Positions 53,048 through 60,499 of a stretch of 64,000 nt of DNA are shown piece after piece. Source of the DNA: Ignavibacteria bacterium (lineage in GTDB: Bacteria; Bacteroidota; Ignavibacteria; Tepidaquicellales; Tepidaquicellaceae); assembly GCA_019187405.1 (NCBI GenBank), contig JABAQZ010000008.1:1-64000 (forward strand). Direction: 5' to 3'. Under the pieces are notes generated by a model. That model was not told where the DNA came from and did no database searches. It saw only the letters and a program-made list of their open reading frames with translations. A program made the position numbers and the translations under genes. Every line of letters begins with the position of its first letter. Positions within the stretch are counted from its first letter, which is position 1.

Positions 53048-56023
53048 TTAATTTTTGGAAATCAAAGCTGCAACTTCATTAACCGTAAATTGTTTTCCTT
53101 TTTCGAGACACTTATCGATTTCCTCTTTACTCGTATTTCCGGATAAAGCGTTTAATATTTTTTCAAATACCTGCTGTTCTGATACGGGGAATTTAATCTT
53201 GAGATTTTCCAGATACTCTTTTTGAATGTAACCTGCCAGATTTGCCGAATCACAAAAATGTTTTTCCTTAAGCTTTAGCTCTGCAATTCTTATCAATAAA
53301 ACTGAGACATCTTTCTTGCTCCCGGTTTCAAAATATATTGCCGCGCTTTCTTTATAGCTTTTTTTTGCCTGAAGAATATCATCATTCTTAAAATAAATTT
53401 TGCCCAATGAAAATAAATTTGCTGCTATCAGGGCTTTTGATTTTAAGTTTTTGCTTAAGTCCAGGCTCTCAGTTAAATAATTCAATGCTTTATCGGTATC
53501 ACCGGTTTCAATGTAGGTTTTTCCCATTCCGTAATATGCATCTGCCAGACAGCTTTTGTCACTTACTTCTTCCGAAACATCTTTACTATTAATATAAAAA
53601 TCTATTGCCTCAGGATATTTTCCCTGATTATAATTTAAATTTCCGATATTCATAAGCGTTAACGCAACACCGTTTTTTTCTCCCAGCTGTTTTCTGACAG
53701 TAAGGCTTTCGTCAAGAAAAACGGCTGCTTTTTGAAAATCTCCGCGCTCGTAGGATATAATTCCCATATTATTAAGAGTAATCGCATAACCTAATTTATC
53801 TCCGTATTTATTTCTGACCAATAAACTTTCTTCATACATGACGTATGCTTTTTCGTATTCGCCTTTAATCGAATAAATGTTACCCATATTATTTTTTAAT
53901 ATTGCTATCCCGTTTTCACTTCCTAATTCTATATATAAATCAAGACTTTGCATATAATAATTTAAAGCTTCGTCGAAATTTCCTTGATCATATTCAAGAA
54001 GTCCAAATCTTACCAACGAATCAATTATGCCGTCTTTATCTTTTAGGTTTTCTCTGATTTTAAGACTTTCCCCGATTAAGTTTCGTGCAGCATCATTCTC
54101 GCCTTTTAATCTGTTAAAATTTCCTAGCTGGCAGATAAGCTTGGCATAAAGCTGGTTTTTTAATTGAGAACAACTCTTTATAATAAATTCAATTTTATTA
54201 ATTCCTTCAGTTAGAAAACTCCTAATCTGCCAGTATCTGCACATTGCAGCTGTTAATCTCATGCCTTTTTCACATTCTTGGTTTTTACTTGACCATAAAA
54301 TGCTTCTATCTGCATTATCTGATTCCTCTTCAAGCACTTTCATCGCCGATTCGGTATCAGCGCGTCTGATTTTATTGTTTTCAGTTTCCGAGAGTTCAAG
54401 AAAATAGCACAAATGATTATTAGAAAATTTTTCATATTCATTAGACAGAATTAATTTATCTTCGCCGTATTGTCTGATAGTCTGAAGCATGTCAAACCTG
54501 TCTTTTTCCTCTTTAAAAATTACAATTGATTTTTCAACAAGACTGCTCAGGATATCCAGCACATCGGATTTATCTAAAATATTATCAGAACAAATTTCTT
54601 CTGCAGCCGCAAGCGTCCACCCTCCTGAAAAAACACTTAGTCTGTTCCAGAGAATTTTTTCTTTATCGCTTAACAGATCATAACTCCAGTTAATCAAAGC
54701 CAGTAAAGTCTGCTGTCTCGGCAATGCAGTTCGTTTACCGTCTGTCAGCAGCTTGAATCTGTCGCTCAGTCTTTCGTGAATTTTTTCCAATGTTAAAACT
54801 TTAACCCTTGCTGCAGCAAGTTCAATAGCAAGAGGAATCCCGTCAAGCTGATAACATATCGCGGCAAGTGCAGCAGCATTTTCATTGTCAACTTTAAAAT
54901 CCGAACGAACAGCTTCTGCTCTTTCAATGAATAATCTGACAGCTTCAAATTGCGATAATATTTCTGGAGAGAGTTTTTCACGTGGATCAGGAGTTTCCAA
55001 AGATAAGATTCTATGCGTAACTTCCCCATGACAGCTTAAAGCTTCCCGGCTTGTTGCAATTATTTTTAATTTAGAACAAACTTTCAGTATATTATCCGCA
55101 AACCTGGCTAACTCATCAATTAAATGCTCGCAGTTATCAAGTATTATAAGCATTTCTTTTTCTTTCAGATTATCGGCAATTATGTCAAAGTTATCCGAAT
55201 CAGGCTGTTCCATTAAATTGAAAGTCTTCATAAAAATCTGTAGAAGACGTGATGGATCCGAGAGTGCAGCAAGTTCCATAAACCACACGCCATCGGAATA
55301 TTCGTCAATAACATCAGCCCCGGTCTGCAAAGCAAGTCTTGATTTGCCGGAACCACCCGGACCTGTAAGTGTTATCAGCCGGAATTCCTTCAGAAGATAC
55401 TTTATCTGTTTTAATTCGGTTTCTCGACCGATAAAATTTGTAAGTTGTGACGGAAGATTATTCGGTCTGGCATCGAGAGTTTTTAAAGGAGGGAAATCAG
55501 ACTTCAATCCGGGTAAATTTAATTGATAAAGTCTCATCGGCTGATAAAGATCTTTCAGCCTTCTTTCTCCGAGATCTCTGAACTCCATAGATTTATTAAA
55601 CATATCATTCATATTGCGGAATACATCTTCCGATAAAAGAATTTGTCCGCCGTTAGCGGCAGACATTATCCTTTGTGTCCGCGCAAGAGTAATATATCCC
55701 GAGTACTTATTATTACTCCATTCGGCTTTGCCGGAATGAATGCCCATTCTGATTTTTATAAATGTCTCTTTCCATTTTTCATTGGTAATGTCAAGTTGGG
55801 CTTTAATTCCTGCTTTCACTGCATCCTCTGCTTTCTGAAATGAGCAACAAAATGAATCACCTACAATTTCGAATATATATCCGTTGTGTGATTCGAAGGC
55901 ATTTTTTAAAATTTCATTATGTCTGTCGATGGCATCATGTATCGAGTCAGGAAACTGTTGGGACAATCCCGTACTGCCTTCAATGTCAGTAAATAAGAAT
56001 GTAATCGTTCCCGTTGGTATCAT
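53048..56023 (-). CDS. Cyclase-domain STAND ATPase with TPR repeats (paralogue B)
   Basis: 991 residues, the same architecture as 16036-18906. The cyclase domain (1-170) retains both metal Asp residues (D13 in FTDIEGST, D56 in GDS). Glu52 replaces the adenine-contacting Lys, and Ala114 replaces the transition-state Asn four residues before R118. The STAND ATPase follows (FIGRETELKQI, Walker A GPGGSGKS, Walker B LIILDNCEHLI, ATSREAL, PLAIELAAARVKV). The C-terminal 400 residues hold clear TPRs (LGYAITLNNMGIISYERGDF, GVALTLMNIGNLNYNQGKYP). It probably acts as a switch rather than as an efficient cyclase. Single gene with a promoter in the 290 bases upstream. Confidence 0.88.
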   Translation of the reverse strand: MIPTGTITFLFTDIEGSTGLSQQFPDSIHDAIDRHNEILKNAFESHNGYIFEIVGDSFCCSFQKAEDAVKAGIKAQLDITNEKWKETFIKIRMGIHSGKAEWSNNKYSGYITLARTQRIMSAANGGQILLSEDVFRNMNDMFNKSMEFRDLGERRLKDLYQPMRLYQLNLPGLKSDFPPLKTLDARPNNLPSQLTNFIGRETELKQIKYLLKEFRLITLTGPGGSGKSRLALQTGADVIDEYSDGVWFMELAALSDPSRLLQIFMKTFNLMEQPDSDNFDIIADNLKEKEMLIILDNCEHLIDELARFADNILKVCSKLKIIATSREALSCHGEVTHRILSLETPDPREKLSPEILSQFEAVRLFIERAEAVRSDFKVDNENAAALAAICYQLDGIPLAIELAAARVKVLTLEKIHERLSDRFKLLTDGKRTALPRQQTLLALINWSYDLLSDKEKILWNRLSVFSGGWTLAAAEEICSDNILDKSDVLDILSSLVEKSIVIFKEEKDRFDMLQTIRQYGEDKLILSNEYEKFSNNHLCYFLELSETENNKIRRADTESAMKVLEEESDNADRSILWSSKNQECEKGMRLTAAMCRYWQIRSFLTEGINKIEFIIKSCSQLKNQLYAKLICQLGNFNRLKGENDAARNLIGESLKIRENLKDKDGIIDSLVRFGLLEYDQGNFDEALNYYMQSLDLYIELGSENGIAILKNNMGNIYSIKGEYEKAYVMYEESLLVRNKYGDKLGYAITLNNMGIISYERGDFQKAAVFLDESLTVRKQLGEKNGVALTLMNIGNLNYNQGKYPEAIDFYINSKDVSEEVSDKSCLADAYYGMGKTYIETGDTDKALNYLTESLDLSKNLKSKALIAANLFSLGKIYFKNDDILQAKKSYKESAAIYFETGSKKDVSVLLIRIAELKLKEKHFCDSANLAGYIQKEYLENLKIKFPVSEQQVFEKILNALSGNTSKEEIDKCLEKGKQFTVNEVAALISKN

Positions 56024-56314
56024 TGAGTTAAATCCATTTGTATTAAATAAATAAAATTACATCAATGGCGGAAATGCAGTAAATTTTTTGTTAAAATTTA
56101 AAACCGTTTAATTAAAACTCCGCCGGTTAATTTAAGTTCTTTTGCTTGCAATAAAAATAATATAAATCCTATTTTAAACGCTTAATTAAATCCATTTTTA
56201 AAAAAATATACGGCTGGTTTATTCTGCTATGAAATTTTTAATCAGCATACAAGTCAACTGATTAAATTAATTATTTTTAGTAATTTGAAATAAATTAAAA
56301 CAATCCAACTTATC

Positions 56315-57370
56315 ATGAAAAATTTTTTCAAAGCAATTTTATTAGCTTTAGTAATGATCATTTTTCCGTTGTCAGATTTATTTTCTCAAAATGTTTTAAA
56401 AGACGATTTTAATTATGCTCCCATTGACAGTATAGATGGGACGGGAGGCTGGGTAAGAAGCGGTGCAAATTCGCCTTATAACTTAAAAGTTGTTTCTCCC
56501 GGGCTTTCTTATACAGGCTACGCCGGCTCGGGAATAGGGAATACTTTGTATTTTACAAACCAAGGTGAAGGAGATATTATTTATCATAATTTTTCCGCTC
56601 CGATTAGTTCCGGAGCAGTTTACATGTCATTCATGATTAGAATTGACAGCCTGCCGAGTACGATGACTCAAGGTTATTGCATTTCATTTAATCCTATTTC
56701 CGGAGGAACTAGTCTTAACACGAGACTTTATATAAAGAGACTTACCGGAAATACTTTTAACTTCGGAGTTTATAAATCAAATTCTACATCCTTCAGCAGC
56801 TCGGTGTTTAACTCAAATGTTACTTATCTTGCTGTTTTAAAATATTCTTTTGTAAATGGAAACAATAATGACAGTGCAAAATTGTATATTTTTAACTCCG
56901 CCGTCCCTTCAAATGAACCATCTACGCCGACTGCATTCAGAACAGATAGCATAGATTACAGCGGACAAAACAGGGTTTACATAAGCAATAATTATGCACA
57001 GAGTGGTTTGAGAGGTTGTTCCATTAAATTAGATGGTATAAGAATCGGCAATTCATGGTCAACAAGCATATTGAGTTCAGTTAATTTATTATCTTCGGAA
57101 ATTCCTCAATCATTCAGTCTCCGGCAGAATTATCCTAATCCTTTTAATCCTTCGACTAAAATTGCATTTGATATTCCGGAGAAATCTCAGGTAAAACTTG
57201 CCGTCTTTGATGTTCTTGGAAACGAAGTAAAAACTCTTGTTAATGAAATCCAGCAGGCAGGCAGCTATGAGGTTGATTTCACGTCAACAGGATTGCCGAG
57301 CGGGATTTATTTTTACAGACTCGAGACAAAAAACAATATTATTTCAAAGAGTATGATACTTGTAAAATAA
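56315..57370 (+). CDS. T9SS-secreted protein with jelly-roll-like domain
   Basis: 351 residues. Signal peptide MKNFFKAILLALVMIIFPLS then DLFSQ. Residues 26-255 are Ser/Asn/Gly-rich beta strands (DDFNYAPIDSIDGTGGWVRS, VYMSFMIRIDSLPSTM, KLDGIRIGNSW) typical of concanavalin/LamG-like exported domains in this group. The C-terminal 85 residues ([32 protein letters not shown]) are a type A T9SS sorting domain, so it is sent through the outer membrane. A terminator follows at 57406. The 3' end shares 90 nearly identical bases with the broken gene at 48208-48713. Confidence 0.8.
   Translation: MKNFFKAILLALVMIIFPLSDLFSQNVLKDDFNYAPIDSIDGTGGWVRSGANSPYNLKVVSPGLSYTGYAGSGIGNTLYFTNQGEGDIIYHNFSAPISSGAVYMSFMIRIDSLPSTMTQGYCISFNPISGGTSLNTRLYIKRLTGNTFNFGVYKSNSTSFSSSVFNSNVTYLAVLKYSFVNGNNNDSAKLYIFNSAVPSNEPSTPTAFRTDSIDYSGQNRVYISNNYAQSGLRGCSIKLDGIRIGNSWSTSILSSVNLLSSEIPQSFSLRQNYPNPFNPSTKIAFDIPEKSQVKLAVFDVLGNEVKTLVNEIQQAGSYEVDFTSTGLPSGIYFYRLETKNNIISKSMILVK
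57232..57321. repeat. 90-bp near-identical sorting-domain segment (copy 2)
   Basis: The partner of 48551-48640 with one mismatch, in the intact gene. Confidence 0.9.
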
Positions 57371-57405
57371 TTTCGGCTTACTGAATTCACAGATATTTTA
57401 ATTCT

Positions 57406-57442
57406 CCGGCAGTTTGAGTAATTTCTTACTGCTGGTTTTTTT
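57406..57442 (+). terminator. Rho-independent terminator
   Basis: CCGGCAGT and ACTGCTGG form an 8-bp stem with one G-T pair and a 14-base loop, followed by seven T. It ends the T9SS protein transcript. Confidence 0.75.
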
Positions 57443-57546
57443 ATTGATCATCAATCAATTTCCTGATTTCATTTCATAACGGAATTGTATCAGATTAAAA
57501 TATTTCCTGTTGCATTAATGTCCAATCACTGAAGAAAATTTTTTAA

Positions 57547-57578
57547 TTTGACTATATGAATATATGTTCATATATTTG
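57547..57578 (+). promoter_or_regulatory. Bacteroidota-type promoter with embedded ArsR-type operator
   Basis: TTTG at 57547-57550 and TATATTTG at 57571-57578 are separated by 20 bases, an exact match to the Bacteroidota TTTG-N20-TAnnTTTG promoter. The spacer and -7 box are covered by the inverted repeat ATATGAA-TATATG-TTCATAT (57554-57573), the form of operator used by ArsR/SmtB repressors. The start codon of the ArsR gene lies 23 bases downstream. Autorepression of the whole sulfur operon is the natural reading. Confidence 0.8.
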
Positions 57579-57600
57579 CAGAATTTAATTTAAGTTACAG

Positions 57601-57912
57601 TTGGCAAAATTCAAAATTGAAGCCGAACATATTAATAAAGCCGCCGAAATACTGAAAACGATCGGGCATCCGGTCAGACTTCAGATACTTGAAGTTCTTT
57701 CGGATAAAGAGCCTCTTTCGGTAACCGAGATTCAGGAAAAGCTGACTGATAATACAGAGCAGTCTCTGCTTTCTCATCATCTGATAAAAATGAAAGACAG
57801 GGGAATTTTAAATTGTGAAAAGCAAGGAATGAATGTTTTATATCGGATTGAAGACAGAAACATATTGAAAATTTTTAAATGCATGGAATCCTGTGATTTT
57901 TATAAAAAATAA
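57601..57912 (+). CDS. ArsR-family repressor
   Basis: 103 residues from a TTG start at 57601, which fits the length of the family. Winged helix: KTIGHPVRLQILEVLSDKEP, recognition region SLLSHHLIKMKDRGIL and a wing to VLYRIED. The metal motif ELCVCD is absent. Cys residues are C72 (in NCEKQG), C94 and C98 (KCMESC). Given the downstream sulfur transporters, a thiol or persulfide switch like those of the BigR/SqrR group is plausible, though the Cys positions differ and this is inference. It is the first gene of a five-gene operon with gaps of 5, 1 and 32 bases and a final overlap. Confidence 0.88.
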   Translation: MAKFKIEAEHINKAAEILKTIGHPVRLQILEVLSDKEPLSVTEIQEKLTDNTEQSLLSHHLIKMKDRGILNCEKQGMNVLYRIEDRNILKIFKCMESCDFYKK

Positions 57913-57917
57913 TTCAG

Positions 57918-58715
57918 ATGACTGAAATTCTAGGATACCTTTTTTCGGTTTTAATCGGGGTATCGCTTGGATTAATTGGAGGCGGTGGTTCGATACTGAC
58001 TGTACCTATTCTTGTGTATATCTTTGGACTTAGCGCGGAGATTTCCACATCATATTCTTTGTTTATTGTCGGACTTACAGCATTGTTTGGTTCATTTACT
58101 TATTACAGAAGCGGACTTGTAAATTTAAAAGCTGCTCTGATATTTTCCGTACCTTCTCTCGTTGCAGTTTTTCTTGTAAGAAAATATTTAATGCCGTCCA
58201 TACCGTCATCTGTTTTTAGAACAGGTGGATTTATTTTTACAAAAGACATGCTGATAATGTCAGTATTTTCACTGCTAATGATTGCCGCATCTTACTCGAT
58301 GATCAGAAATACAAAAATACCAGATTCATCAAAAATGAAACCTGGTCATCATTATACTTTGATTTTTTTGGAAGGTGCATTAGTCGGCGCACTGACCGGA
58401 TTTTTAGGAGCAGGCGGAGGATTTCTTATTATTCCTGCCTTGGTGCTGCTTGCCGGAATTCCCATGAAAGAGGCAGTCGGTACATCACTGCTGATCATTG
58501 CAATCAAATCACTGCTTGGCTTTACCGGCGACATAAGCGCTGGAGTAAATATAGACTGGTTTTTTCTGATGATATTATCTGTGTTTACTGTTTCGGGAAT
58601 TTACATCGGCAGCGCTCTTTCAAAAAGAATTCATGCAGATAAGCTTAAACCAGCTTTCGGCTGGTTTATACTTGTAATGGGAATATATATTTTAATCAGA
58701 GAAACTTTATTGTAA
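57918..58715 (+). CDS. TauE/SafE-family sulfite/anion exporter
   Basis: 265 residues with about eight membrane helices arranged as two similar halves. The half-signatures are GVSLGLIGGGGSILTVPILV (about 16-35) and GALTGFLGAGGGFLIIPALV (about 155-175), diagnostic of TauE/SafE (DUF81) permeases. They move sulfite, sulfoacetate or related organosulfur anions across the inner membrane. Located 5 bases after the ArsR gene, it is likely induced when the repressor senses sulfur species. Confidence 0.9.
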   Translation: MTEILGYLFSVLIGVSLGLIGGGGSILTVPILVYIFGLSAEISTSYSLFIVGLTALFGSFTYYRSGLVNLKAALIFSVPSLVAVFLVRKYLMPSIPSSVFRTGGFIFTKDMLIMSVFSLLMIAASYSMIRNTKIPDSSKMKPGHHYTLIFLEGALVGALTGFLGAGGGFLIIPALVLLAGIPMKEAVGTSLLIIAIKSLLGFTGDISAGVNIDWFFLMILSVFTVSGIYIGSALSKRIHADKLKPAFGWFILVMGIYILIRETLL

Positions 58716-58716
58716 A

Positions 58717-59307
58717 ATGAAACTCGAAAAAGAATTCTGGGACGACAGATACTTAAATGAAAATACCGGCTGGGATATAGGCTATGCATCAACCCCGCTT
58801 TCATCATACGTCGACAGCATAGATAATAAAAATCTTAAAATCCTTATTCCCGGCTGTGGTAATGCGTATGAAGCGGAATATCTGATTGAAAAAAAGTTTA
58901 GTAATATTACCTTAATTGATATCTCATCAGTTTTAACCGGCAGAATCAAAAAAAAATTTGAAGGTGATAAGAGAGTAACGATTTTGAATAAAGACTTTTT
59001 TGAGCATGAAGGAAAATATGATCTCATCCTTGAGCAGACTTTTTTTTGTTCTCTCGATCTGTCAATGAGAACAGAATATTGCATGAAGATGAACACCCTG
59101 CTTAATCCCGACGGAATCTTAGCAGGAGTTTTATTCAATACGGATTTTGGCAAAGAAGGTCCGCCTTTTGGAGGGAGCAAAACTGAATACAAGAAACTTT
59201 TCTCAAAATTCTTCGACATAAAAATCTTGAAAGAATGTTACAATTCTATTCAGCCGCGTGCTGGAAAGGAACTGTTTTTCATTTTTAAAAAAATTCGGAA
59301 AAAATAA
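58717..59307 (+). CDS. TPMT-like S-methyltransferase
   Basis: 196 residues. EFWDDRYLNENTGWDIGYAS at the N-terminus, ILIPGCGNAYEAEYLIEK as the SAM site, and KEGPPFGGSKTEYKKLF near residue 150 follow the pattern of thiopurine S-methyltransferase family enzymes, which methylate thiols and, in some bacteria, selenium or tellurium species. It starts one base after the TauE stop, so it is translationally coupled. In this operon it may methylate sulfide or a small thiol for disposal. That function is inferred from context. Confidence 0.8.
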   Translation: MKLEKEFWDDRYLNENTGWDIGYASTPLSSYVDSIDNKNLKILIPGCGNAYEAEYLIEKKFSNITLIDISSVLTGRIKKKFEGDKRVTILNKDFFEHEGKYDLILEQTFFCSLDLSMRTEYCMKMNTLLNPDGILAGVLFNTDFGKEGPPFGGSKTEYKKLFSKFFDIKILKECYNSIQPRAGKELFFIFKKIRKK

Positions 59308-59339
59308 TTTATTTAATATATACTTTCAATAATCGTAAA

Positions 59340-59909
59340 ATGTTAGAATTAATTAAACAGCCGTGGCATTGGGCAGCGGGTGGTGTGATCATTGGATTGA
59401 TTGTTCCGTTGCTGCTTGTCCTCGGAAATAAAAAATTCGGAATATCATCGGTGTTCCGGCATATCTGTGCTTCCTGTTTTTCCCATAACGTAAAATTTTT
59501 CAAGTATGACTGGAAAAAAGAAATATGGAATTTATTCTTTGTCGGAGGCATCATTTTAGGCGCATTTATTGCATCTAATTTTTTGTCAGATTCGGAACAG
59601 GGAATTGACATTAGCAATACTACCGTTGAAAAACTTAAATCTTTCGGGATAAATGATTTCAGCAGCGTGCTTCCGTCAGATTTATTTAACTGGAACAATT
59701 TGCTCACACTTAAAGGATTTTTATTTTTTGTTTTCGGAGGATTTTTCATTGGATTTGGCACAAGGTATGCCGGCGGCTGTACTTCAGGTCACTCAATTAT
59801 GGGTATCTCGAATCTTCAATTGCCGTCGCTTGTCGCAACTGTTTTTTTCATGGCAGGTGGTTTCTTTTCGGCAAATATTCTTATTCCATTAATTTTAAAA
59901 ATTTCATAA
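59340..59909 (+). CDS. YeeE/YedE-family sulfur transporter, first half
   Basis: 189 residues with four or five membrane helices. FGTRYAGGCTSGHSIMGISN (about 140-160) is the hallmark of YeeE/YedE proteins, whose Cys relays thiosulfate or sulfur across the membrane. In many bacteria the transporter is split in two like this, and the second half follows with a one-base overlap (TAATG at 59907-59911). Imported sulfur would feed cytosolic sulfur metabolism. Confidence 0.9.
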   Translation: MLELIKQPWHWAAGGVIIGLIVPLLLVLGNKKFGISSVFRHICASCFSHNVKFFKYDWKKEIWNLFFVGGIILGAFIASNFLSDSEQGIDISNTTVEKLKSFGINDFSSVLPSDLFNWNNLLTLKGFLFFVFGGFFIGFGTRYAGGCTSGHSIMGISNLQLPSLVATVFFMAGGFFSANILIPLILKIS

Positions 59910-60415
59910 TGTCATTTAACGATCACATAGAAACAACCGAGGAAATTATACTGCGGCATCAGGATACTCTTTGCACAAATGAATCACAGCTTGTTCATCC
60001 GTGGTGGTATAATTTTAAATATTCAGTCATAGGTATAATATTCGGAATTGTACTTGTAAAGGCGGAAGTAATTAACTGGTTCAGGATTCAGGAAATGTTT
60101 CATCTGACATCTTTTTATATGTTCGGCGTACTTGGAACTGCAATTTTTGTCGGAGCAGTTTCGATTTTTATAATTAAGAAACTGAATCTGAAAAGTATTT
60201 ACGGAGAAAAAATTTCAATTGATAATAAAGAATTCAATAAAGGTCAAATTTATGGAGCAATAATATTCGGCATTGGCTGGGGAATTACCGGCGGCTGCCC
60301 TGGTCCGTTGTTTGCACAGTTTGGCAGCGGCTTTTCGGTAGTGATAATTACGATTCTGTCTGCAATTACCGGAACTTGGATATATGGCTACTTCAGGGAA
60401 AAACTTCCTCACTGA
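59909..60415 (+). CDS. YeeE/YedE-family sulfur transporter, second half
   Basis: 168 residues with four membrane helices and the matching Cys motif GWGITGGCPGPLFAQFGSGF (about 125-145). The N-terminal 35 residues are soluble and His-containing (TEEIILRHQDTLCTNESQLV). It pairs with the protein encoded by the overlapping upstream gene to form one transporter. It is the last gene of the ArsR-controlled operon, followed by a bidirectional terminator. Confidence 0.88.
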   Translation: MSFNDHIETTEEIILRHQDTLCTNESQLVHPWWYNFKYSVIGIIFGIVLVKAEVINWFRIQEMFHLTSFYMFGVLGTAIFVGAVSIFIIKKLNLKSIYGEKISIDNKEFNKGQIYGAIIFGIGWGITGGCPGPLFAQFGSGFSVVIITILSAITGTWIYGYFREKLPH

Positions 60416-60437
60416 AAAAATTATTATTCCATTTAAT

Positions 60438-60471
60438 ATCCGGTACCTGAATTTTGAGGGTAATACCGGAT
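60438..60471. terminator. Bidirectional terminator
   Basis: ATCCGGTA (60438-60445) and TACCGGAT (60464-60471) form an 8-bp stem flanked by AT-rich tracts on both sides, between convergent genes ending at 60415 and 60500. Confidence 0.65.
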
Positions 60472-60499
60472 TAATTTTAATTTCATAAATCGGGCGGCT

